From NCBI GenBank assembly GCA_963169105.1, contig OY720633.1, forward strand, positions 39,138,795-39,202,794: DNA of 64,000 nucleotides, given 5' to 3'. The notes under the pieces were generated by a model that had not been told where the DNA came from, did not search any database, and saw only the letters and a list, made by a program, of their open reading frames with translations. Below, piece by piece: positions 55,850 to 64,000 of the stretch (its first letter is position 1; each line of letters begins with the position of its first letter). The stretch is from Ceriagrion tenellum. Its lineage: Eukaryota; Arthropoda; Insecta; Odonata; Coenagrionidae. The position numbers and the translations under genes are program-made.

Positions 55850-56360
55850 CACGTGCAGAGAGGCGAAAAAGAAAGAGATCGGGATGTAACTCGCCATGAG
55901 CCCACCAGAGGAGGTTTTTAAAGCACCGTTGCGGCCGCCACTAATGAATGGGTTTTCCAGGGTGCAGGATCGCTGCTGGAATTCCGGAGGTTGGAGGGAG
56001 GGGGAGGAGTATGGCGGGGGGGTGGGGAAGAGAGGGAGGAATCCCTCCCATCTGGAAGGAATAGGGGAAAAGAGTTGTGGTGGGAATGATGAGGGAGTAG
56101 TAGGTTTTTTAACGGCAAGTCTGTGAATGGAGACAAGGGGTTGATGGCGGTGGGGAAACGGCAGCGGGATGAGAGGACGGAAGGGAATGAAAACTTTTAA
56201 AGAGGTTTTATTAATCGGGGACAGGTGGCTCCCCAATTTGAGTGGATGGCTGTTATGCAAACTAACTAAGGAGGTGGGCGTAGTTCGATGGGGAAGCCGG
56301 AAGATGGTGCTCCACAATGAAAGAGGAGGGATGGAGGGCAAGGGAGAGAGGTAGCTAGCT
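55850..56360. repeat. Purine-rich low-complexity tract
   Basis: G/A-rich on the plus strand (GGAGGTTGGAGGGAGG and similar). The 165-residue minus frame is Ser/Pro-rich and explained by composition. Confidence 0.55.
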
Positions 56361-56520
56361 CTGAATAAAGTTGTTGCTTCGTTGGCGCTCTTTTGAGTCG
56401 ATTAGACCCAACCAATCACGTTTTTCCTTCGGACTTGAGAGGGAAGATGAATTGGGGACTGCATCCAAAATAACTCAGCGGCCGGGCTCGACGCGATAAC
56501 TTTCAATAAAAATAAGCGTT

Positions 56521-57176
56521 ATGAATTGCCGAAAAGGGTGTATATCATGGGGATTACACATACAAAACATATGTGGAACAGCATTAGAGAAACTAGGTTT
56601 TGTTAAACGTATAATAGGAAAGTCCCCGGATGAAAAATTCAAAGAGAGATGCTACTTCGCTCTGATTAGGCCACACCTCGAATACGCCGTGAGCATTTTG
56701 GACCCTAGTCATAAAGATTTAATAAAAAAAAATAATAACATACAAAGGAAAGCAGCGTGCTTCGTTAAAAACTGCTACGAGCGCACCTACATATAGTGTC
56801 TCACAAGTTTTAGAGGGATTAAGGTGGGAGCCCTTAGTGAGTCGGAGGCTACACGCTAGGCTTAGTTTGCTTGATAAATTCAGAACGGATATTTTTTAGA
56901 GCGATACATAATATTCTCTTGACTCCTCACTAAATCTCTAGGTCTGACAGATGCGATAAAATAAGAGAAATACATTGCCAAACAGATAGGTACAAAAACA
57001 CGTTCTTTCCGTGCACAATAAGCGACCACAATAATAACTGATCTCCTCTACATACAATCCAATAATACATGTCACCATTTTATGTCCTCAAAACTTACAT
57101 CTTTACATGGCTGGTGACCTAACACCCCCTGCCACACGTCCATGCGGCGGCTCGCACAGTATTATGTAGATGTAGC
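56521..57176 (+). pseudogene. LINE ORF2 C terminus and 3' end
   Basis: Open frame 56521-56796: SWGLHIQNICGTALEKLGFV, ERCYFALIRPHLEYAVSILD, KNNNIQRKAACFVKNCYERT. It continues after a stop as 'VLEGLRWEPLVSRRLHARLSLLDKF'-like and 'SDRCDKIREIHCQTDRYKNT'-like pieces to about 57010. The 3' untranslated part ends TGCGGCGGCTCGCACAG...TAGATGTAG. This is the conserved C terminus of a CR1/L2-like LINE. It is 5'-truncated, so no RT motifs remain. Confidence 0.7.
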
Positions 57177-57414
57177 AGGGTGTATGAGGGAAACGCCGCA
57201 CCCTACAAATGGGAAATCCGTCGTTTGGACCTTTCCAGTTTTAGAACTCAAATCTACCGGTGGTATGTAAGCTGATTCCTCAATGAAAATTCGTAAATTG
57301 ATGATTTCTGATACCGATACGAGGGACTCTGTGGAATATTCCTCATGGCATTCCTTCGAAAGTCGTCACACGAATGCCATACCTACACTGTGGGTGGAGA
57401 AAACATAAAATCTT
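57177..57414. other. No recognised gene between LINE copies
   Basis: Unique-looking sequence, possibly eroded LINE, with no motif I can name. Confidence 0.35.
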
Positions 57415-57700
57415 CAGATAGATTTTAATATATTGGAGTTACCTTAACTTCTGACACATCGTGGGGGACACATACAAAACATAAGCGTCACAGCATAAAA
57501 TAAACTAGGTTTTATCAAGCGTACAATAGGAAGGTCCTCGGAGGAAAAAGTAAAATGAGAGACGCTACTTCGCTCTGGTTAGGCCACACTTCAAATACGC
57601 CGCGAGCATTTAGGACCCTTGTCATACATTTTTAACAAAAAAATAATAAAATACAAAGAAAAGCAGCACGCTTCGTTAAAAACTGCTACGAACGAACATA
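57415..57700 (+). pseudogene. LINE ORF2 C-terminal fragment (same family)
   Basis: Broken frames give YIGVTLTSDTSWGTHTKH, then LGFIKRTIGR-like, RYFALVRPHFKYA-like and KIQRKAARFVKNCYERT-like pieces, aligned with 56540-56790. It stops at about 57700, where unrelated sequence begins. Confidence 0.6.
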
Positions 57701-57950
57701 TTGTATTACACAACTGTTAGAGTAACGAAAATTGTGCCTATGAAATTTGTTTTTCAGAGTGTGTAACATAACCAAATTGTTTTCCCTACAAAATATTGGG
57801 GGAAAATGTCACACCTTGCCACCCCTCGAATTGCGCCTATGGCTTTTGCCCCTGTCTCCCAGCGGCAGACAGTATGTGTGAAATGAGCTTAGTCATCAAA
57901 GCACGTTAAACCGAAATACTACTCGTAAAAAATATAAATGACATCATTAT

Positions 57951-58393
57951 TAATAAAATACAAAGGAAAGCAGCGCGCTTCGACAAAAACTGCTACGAGC
58001 GTACATATAGTGTCTCTCAACTTTTAAAGGGATTAAGGTGGGAGCCCCTAGAGACTCGGAGGCTGCACGGTAGGCTTAGGCTGCTTGAGATATTCAGAAC
58101 TGGTGTGCTTCAGAGCGACACAGAGAATATTATCATGACGCCTCACTACATTTCTAGGTCTGACAGAAGTGATAAAATAAGAGAGATACACTTCCGAACA
58201 GATAGGTACAGGAACTCGTTATTTCCGCGCACAGCAAGTGATCACAATGAAAACTGAGCTCCACTAAATACACTCCCATAATACATGTCATTTCACTTCC
58301 GAAAACCTTTTCTCTTACATCTTCACAAGGCTTGTGTCCTAACACCCCCTGCCACACGCCTTTGCGGTGGCTCGCTCGGTGGTATGTAGATGC
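57951..58393 (+). pseudogene. LINE ORF2 C terminus and 3' end (same family)
   Basis: Starts inside the IQRKAARF segment, so it overlaps the previous fragment by about 70 bp and is a separate truncated copy. It continues LLKGLRWEPLETRRLHGRLR, FRTGVLQSDTENIIMTPHYI and SDRSDKIREIHFRTDRYRNS with few breaks. The untranslated end is CCCCCTGCCACACGCC...GTAGATG. Confidence 0.7.
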
Positions 58394-58959
58394 ACTTGTA
58401 TGTGTAGAGTAGATTAACCATTTCAACGTTTTGTGCAAATGATACAAGGATATTCTTGTAAACTTATTGTCATCGTACTATTCCTTATCGTTATTAGGTT
58501 AAATGCTGATTTTTAACAAATAAGGGCAAAGGTTTTTTTTAATAATCTCTATAAATAATTGAGAGAATACAAACTTTTCGATTAGGAGAGCCAATTTGGT
58601 CTCCTAAGTCACCAACTATTATCTACAGAATCAAGACACCACAAAAAATGCAACTGCGAATGTGGTGTCGAACACATGATAGAATTTATAATTAAGGCCC
58701 TCTGGTCCGGTGATCTAGCTTACCTATCAAGGGTTTACCTGAACGTGAGGACAGATTGCATATATAGTAGTTTTCGCGGCGCTGAGGATCGGGATATTCA
58801 TTTTTTAAATGTATCCTGGTTCTAAAAATCGCAATGACCACAACATACGGATAATCAGAGTGATTAGAAATGAGTCAAAACATCGCAGAATGGATGCTGT
58901 AGCAAATTCTTGCGTGAAAGATACATGGCAGCTCTTAAGAGAATCTCTGAAATTGCGGA
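58394..58959. other. No recognised gene
   Basis: AT-rich, nothing supported. Confidence 0.35.
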
Positions 58960-59065
58960 GGAAACAAAAATAAGTAAGTCCTGAGTATTCAAAGTTTCTT
59001 TTATTTAAAAATTCAAGATGATGTTCCACAATATCTCTGCGGATACCGTTGAATATATTTCCTGG
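58960..59065 (-). mobile_element. PLE pLTR-like scrap
   Basis: Minus strand ATTCAACGGTATCCGCAGAG and TTGTGGAACATCATCTTGAA match 27790-27835. No hammerhead boxes remain. Confidence 0.45.
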
Positions 59066-59339
59066 TAAATCATTGGTACAAAGCGTAAGATATTGAGCCA
59101 CAATGAACGACACAAATTATTGCTATTTGCGTCTTAAATCAGATGTTTTTGGACTTGAATGTGGCAGAAGATCACGAGGGTTTTTATCAAATGCGAAAAA
59201 CGTTTATGAACGTCGCGGCAATATGGATGTCCTCGGGCAGGCAATCAAAGGCCAAAAGCGACGAAGCGTTGACCAAATGGGAAGTTGGACTTGGATCTAA
59301 AAACAACACTCCCTCTCACATTAAAGGAAACGACGGGAA

Positions 59340-59770
59340 TAGTTCAGAAGTTTGTTGTGAAGTGATCGAGGTGGGGACTCAAGAGGAGGGATAGAGAAAT
59401 AGGTGAATAGGAAAGGAGGGACCGCTTTGAATGGGTGGGCAGTGCATCAAAGGAAAAAATCTTCATGAGAGAGCGACGTCCATGTTTCTCAGCGCATTTC
59501 TGGGACCTCGTGCATATGTGGAGAGCGGAAATTAAGGGTCGCGAGGACCGAGCCAAAGTGGGAGGGTAAGGGGGTGGAAAAATGATGAAGGGAAGGAGTT
59601 GATGGAGTCGACTCTGGAGGTTGAGGATATTATACGGGAAAAAAATAATTAGGGGAGAGGAAGGTTGAGAGTTGGAATGAGACTGAGGAGCGAGGTTTCG
59701 GGATGAGATGAAGGGACTCTGTGAGAGAGGGAGAGATGAAGAAAGGATAGGATAATCGAGGATGAATAGA
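59340..59770. repeat. Purine-rich low-complexity tract
   Basis: G/A-rich plus strand (GGAAGGAG, GGGAGAGG words). Overlapping frames are compositional. Confidence 0.5.
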
Positions 59771-60817
59771 CGTCCTGCGGAGAGCAAATCCTTGACACTC
59801 AACTTCACGTCTCGAAAACATCTTTTATTGCCTTCCTTCTACACACGGGACCGGCTCAATATATTTTTCGCCCTCGCCAGAGAAACATTTTTAGGCTCTC
59901 GTATATTTGAGATGGCTTCATAACTTACTCGTATTTTTTTCCTGCAGCACATCCGGTACTATTTGCACCAAAGCTACAAATATTGATGGATAAACAAAAA
60001 GATTAACCGGTAACATATTTGTACTTTATTATACATGCGATTCTGAGATTAAAGTCGGCAAATTCAGGTGAATCTTTCCCAGTGTGATAACTGTATCGTT
60101 ATTTGTTTCGTATATTAGTAATAACTATTCCATTCTATCTTGCCTTTCCGTTAGCGCTATATTTGATGCAACCCACTTAAAATGAGAAGAAGATTGCGCA
60201 TACTCTGCAAAGACACACTTATCTTTACTTGAAATCCCCGTTTAAAGCCTTTCCAGGACTAGAACTTAACATTTCCTATCAATCATAATTATCGAATGCA
60301 GTGTAAATTAGCGTAGCTATACTTTTAATGAGGGTTTGGTCAATCTCTTTGCAATTGCTTTGCAATTAATCACCTATTTCCAGCGTTTCGAAGTATTTAT
60401 AAATCTTCTTTGATGCTATAAATATGAAGAAAGCCGTTTAACACACGATGTTACCATTTCATAGAAGATAATATCAATATTTATGGCTTAAATGATAACT
60501 TAAAACATACAATTAGGTGTTAATGCATAAAAAATTACTTTATTATTCATTTTTAATTGATCTGTATACCAGCCAACGTTTTCTTGAACTTGAAGCCGAA
60601 AGATTTGTTTAAGCAAAAACCTGAACACAATCACTGATCGCCGTAAAAGAAATAACCTCAATTAATAAAAAAAACTTTCAATTCTGAAACTTTGGCTATA
60701 GGTTCATAATCAATAGAAAAAATTATAATATCCTAAAATAAATAATACTGAGCTAAATTTACATACTTTCAGTCTCTCCGGACTATGGAAACGGCGACAA
60801 ATGTCTCTACTATTACC
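59771..60817. other. No recognised gene up to the gap
   Basis: AT-rich sequence without supported features. Confidence 0.4.
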
Positions 60818-61017
60818 NNNNNNNNNNNNNNNNNNNNNNNNNNNNNNNNNNNNNNNNNNNNNNNNNNNNNNNNNNNNNNNNNNNNNNNNNNNNNNNNNNN
60901 NNNNNNNNNNNNNNNNNNNNNNNNNNNNNNNNNNNNNNNNNNNNNNNNNNNNNNNNNNNNNNNNNNNNNNNNNNNNNNNNNNNNNNNNNNNNNNNNNNNN
61001 NNNNNNNNNNNNNNNNN
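60818..61017. other. Assembly gap, 200 N
   Basis: Exactly 200 unknown bases, the size of a placeholder gap. The true length is unknown. The right edge starts with T/G homopolymers, which may explain the break. Confidence 0.98.
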
Positions 61018-61149
61018 TTTTTGGGGGGAGGGGCGAGGACTTGTCGACAGATGAAAATGCGGCAAAACAAGGCGAGGGTATGTAGTTTGCAGCGTTTACT
61101 TGCATACGAAGATTAGAAGCAATGGATATATGATGTTAAAAGGGAATTA

Positions 61150-61745
61150 TTAAGGTAAAGAAAAGGACGTCTAAGGAAGCGAAAATCGCCGTGTACAAAA
61201 GTGTACTTCTCCCCACTTTGTTGTATGGCAGTGAAACATGGGTATGTCATGATATACATAAAAGTAGACTAAACGCCGTGGGTTTGAGCTATCTGAGGGG
61301 TGTTTGCAGAAGAAGTAGGATGGATAGGGTCAGGAATGATAGGGGATTAAATGAATGTGGGTTAGATGCTCCAGTAATGGACACATATGAAAGGAGTGTG
61401 CTTCGTTGGTTTGGCCATGTTGAGAGAATGAATGAGAGTCGAATAACGAAACAGATATATAAGAGTGAAATGAATGGTGCGAGAGGTAGAGGTAGGCCGA
61501 GAAAGTTGTGGTTGAATGTGGTTGAGGAAATTCTTAGGAGGAGGAATATTAGGAGTCTTAAAAACAGGAGGGCGTATATGAAGCAGTGTATGGCGGTAAA
61601 TGAAGCAAAAGAGGTTTGCAAGGATAGGTAAGTATGGAGGAAATTATTGAAGCAGAGTTAGGTGTATAAAATGTATCTATGAGTGAAACTTAGTGACTCT
61701 GCCTACCCCGGAAGGGAACGGCGTGATTGGTATGTATGTATGAAA
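61150..61745 (+). pseudogene. LINE ORF2 C terminus and 3' end
   Basis: Open from about 61153 to 61629: VKKRTSKEAKIAVYKSVLLP, TLLYGSETWVCHDIHKSRLN, SYLRGVCRRSRMDRVRND, SVLRWFGHVERMNESRITKQ, GARGRGRPRKLWLNVVEEIL and NEAKEVCKDR. A TAA (61629-61631) follows where related copies continue to a W..V...YP..RRDWYVCM end; that end is visible downstream (SAYPGRERRDWYVCM at 61696-61743). The 3' end is a (TATG)n run. Thumb and C-terminal region of an arthropod LINE. Older copies of the family lie at 34.5, 35.1 and perhaps 42.1 kb. RT motifs are absent (5' truncation or lost near the gap). Confidence 0.75.
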
Positions 61746-61799
61746 AGGACGGAGAGACTCACCATTGAGGAAGTACTGCGAATGAAAGGGGAGGATGAG

Positions 61800-61880
61800 G
61801 ATTTTTTTGTGGTGGTCAGAGTACGAACTTGCCATCACGAGGGACTGGGTTCAAACCCCTTTACCGGAGGTTATTTCCAA
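61800..61880 (+). repeat. tRNA-derived SINE head
   Basis: GTGGTGGTCAGAGTACG (A box) and GGGACTGGGTTCAAACCCC (B box) lie in tRNA spacing. The acceptor stem does not close. Confidence 0.5.
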
Positions 61881-62819
61881 AACACTTAAGATTCTTGATT
61901 GTTTGCAATGACTAGGTCCTACTTCCAAATGTAATGTGTCTAACTGATGGGATGTAACTCTGTGGCCCTATTGGCGCTCTTCGTTATGTTCAGAGTAATA
62001 CATTAGACAGGGTTTGCTCCCTATTGTCTCTCCATTACCCCCATTAATCCCTCCCTGACTAATCTACCAAATACTTGTGCTATTAACTGATAACTGTCTT
62101 AATCCTTTTTATCAACCAAGGTTTTCAACGTTTTAGTCATTTAGGCCTTAGTTTCAATTTTATTACACCATTATCATGTCCTTTTACAAAACTTGATCCG
62201 GGGTTGTAATTAAGCCCTTTTGTTTAATTGTGGAGAATTGATTACATTTTATCTATTCATCGTTTTCAACTGTATTTTCACGTCGTAAAAATTACCACAC
62301 AGCTAGTTCTTAATATATACATGAAGTCAAGACTGTAATACAACGTTGAAACCTTTTTCGGGAAAAATACAAACGTTTTAAAACAGTGCTCATACAATAC
62401 TTCTTCATCATTAGCGTGAATTTTTTTCATAAAGTGACGTCAAATTATTTCTAATAACCTTCCAAATGTAAATTACCTCATATGTTAATCTCCCAACAAA
62501 AAACCAACCAAGCCTGAGCTAGTAATAAGAGATGCAAATTGAAATGCCGGGGAACTACAAGATACCAAATCAATTGGTGTCCTTCGGAGACATAACAGCT
62601 TCTTTACATCTGAAAAGCAACAGAAAGAATGCGAAAAAAGCGGAAAATTGGTACAAACACCGCGGGAGAATAAGACAAAATACACGGAGGAAATTGAGTA
62701 AAAAATGTAAATTCATAATTACGAATTAATAAAGCGGACAGCTGGAAAGAGAATGGAGAACCTTAGTAATCCCACCTCCGGGTGAATAAGCATTAGTTTT
62801 TTTTTTAATCTTCACTATC
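61881..62819. other. No recognised gene
   Basis: AT-rich sequence with short frames only. Confidence 0.4.
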
Positions 62820-62965
62820 CCAAATACGACGCAATGTGCCAATTTACGTCGGGTGGATAACAGTAACAACGGACGAGACACAAACACCCATGTCCTGGGC
62901 AGATAATATTCTGCCCAGGCGGGAGTCGAATTTCAGCTGATCACATGTTCCGGAGCTTCCTTCAT
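62820..62965 (-). repeat. tRNA-derived SINE with internal hairpin
   Basis: Minus strand: GAAATTCGACTCCCGCC (B-box-like), then a 26-nt hairpin CCTGGGCAGA/TCTGCCCAGG (62894-62919), then a body starting ACATGGGTGTTTGTGTC, a phrase common at the start of SINE bodies. The A-box side is weak. Confidence 0.45.
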
Positions 62966-62989
62966 GTTGTTTTATTTACTACTCATCGC

Positions 62990-63190
62990 TCGCCGCTGAC
63001 TCCGCGACGCATGCGTCGTTCCGTTGAAATGATGCGCGGGATCCGGAGGGAATAAGGGCGAGACTGCCGAGTCTAGCGAAGGCGAGCGTACACCATCTCC
63101 CGCATTATGGTCTTGCAGTTTGGCGGGGAACGCCGGCACGTGAGCGCCTCATGTACCTCCCTTTCGACTTGTATAAAAATTTTTATTTTT
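62990..63190. promoter_or_regulatory. CpG-rich patch with NRF1-like palindrome and TATA word
   Basis: CGACGCATGCGTCG near 63006-63019 resembles an NRF1-type site. CpG content is high to about 63150, and TGTATAAAA follows at about 63170. No open frame downstream can be assigned, so promoter function is only a possibility. Confidence 0.25.
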
Positions 63191-64000
63191 CATTCACATA
63201 CCCAGAGTTGTAAGCAAAAACAGCGGTTTGAAATGCATTCGTACTTCATATGGCCCACAGTATTTTTCTAACCATGATTTCGACAATCACTATCACAATG
63301 AACTTGATAATGAAAATGACTTTCGAAATCACGATCGAAAATAACAAAAGTGAGAAATATGTAAAGTGCAAATTCATTTATAAACTCGTAATAATACCTT
63401 TAAGTTCAGCCGAAAGGCTTGGCTTTTGACATGGCGATGCTGGAACGTAACGTGTATTGTTGATTGCTTTCCTCATATGCACCGTACCCCTCGGCTATTC
63501 TTGGTTGAAATCAATGGATGGTTATTTTTGATTAGAAAGTAATCCGCGCAGGCGACAATTTATGCAAAAAATAAATAACCGTTTCCAACAGCCATTTCCT
63601 CGTAGATATAATATCGGTGCTCACCGAATACGCGGTATATATTACTGCCTGATCTTCCGTAGTCTCGCTAATACTTTACTCTGCTGGAAAATAGCCAGAA
63701 AAGTGTCTCGGGATATGCTGAAGCAAACGGAAATTTATATATTATAATGCTCTGCACCCCGAGAAAAATTTTCCTCTGGCTTGATTTACGTGATCAAATG
63801 GCATTCCCCTGAATCCGTTTAATTTTAAAATTCATTGATTGTCTGTTTCGTCTCCAGATTGTATGTTAGGGATAACATTTTTCTCTTCTTTGTAGAAATT
63901 CAATAATTCATAATTTATCGCTTTGTTTTACTCTTAATATTTTACATGCCTTTATATTCTCCATGTTATTTACGTAAATAAAGTTACTGTATATTATTAA
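63191..64000. other. No recognised gene
   Basis: AT-rich, short frames only. Confidence 0.4.

Noticed and set aside
55844..56341. 165-residue minus-strand protein
   Set aside because: Again compositional (Pro/Ser-rich antisense of a G/A-rich tract).
58154..58447. 97-residue minus-strand frame (and the similar one at 55076-55294 plus)
   Set aside because: Antisense reading of the LINE 3' untranslated region; they resemble each other only because both lie in copies of that tail.
1..64000. CRISPR arrays, operons, bacterial ribosome binding sites, rRNA genes
   Set aside because: Nothing in the window fits; base composition, intron-bearing tRNA and retrotransposons indicate a eukaryotic nuclear genome.

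Overview
The window reads as repeat-rich intergenic or intronic DNA from a large animal genome, most likely an arthropod and probably an insect. This rests on AT-rich sequence with stops in every frame, Penelope-like elements (PLEs) with hammerhead-type motifs, several non-LTR retrotransposon (LINE) families, tRNA-derived SINEs, hAT-type and other TIR MITEs, an intron-containing nuclear tRNA-Ile(UAU) gene and a 200-N assembly gap. I find no convincing host protein-coding gene. The long open frames that are not retrotransposon remnants are mostly by-products of purine/pyrimidine-rich low-complexity tracts.  Layout: 1.3-2.2 kb is a PLE remnant, a GIY-YIG endonuclease fragment between inverted terminal copies. 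6.0-7.1 kb is a duplicated segment with a pogo/Tigger-like MITE at its junction. 10.7-13.6 kb holds a PLE C-terminal fragment and two foldbacks. 16.4-21.2 kb holds pLTR-like copies. 22.0-22.3 kb is a foldback with a tRNA-shaped sequence in each arm. 27.8-30.6 kb holds the best hammerhead ribozyme candidates. 32-42 kb is a graveyard of LINE reverse transcriptase fragments. 43.46 kb is the intact tRNA-Ile(UAU) gene. 47-51 kb is a nested block (LINE and MITE inside an older repeat) whose uninterrupted copy survives at 52.5 kb. 51.4-52.0 kb is a GC-rich stretch with a candidate first exon and CTCF-like site. 52.0 kb is a hAT-type MITE with an 8-bp target duplication. 54.8-58.4 kb is a cluster of tRNA-Ile-derived SINEs and 3' ends of one LINE family. 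61.1-61.7 kb is another LINE 3' end.  The most interesting theme is a dispersed set of about a dozen minimal type-I hammerhead-like motifs, mostly in PLE-like foldbacks. At least three keep the whole catalytic core (30446-30488 minus, 27876-27913 minus, 39108-39156 plus). A separate lineage (1.4, 2.05 and 19.85 kb) carries paired substitutions at the two core positions that pair with each other (C3 to U, G8 to A). Most copies have one extra unpaired U between the CUGANGA box and stem II. A second theme is tRNA-derived parasitism: SINEs that still contain the intron of tRNA-Ile(UAU), and a palindrome whose arms are full-length tRNA look-alikes. All calls come from reading the sequence by eye; no alignment, folding or database search was run.
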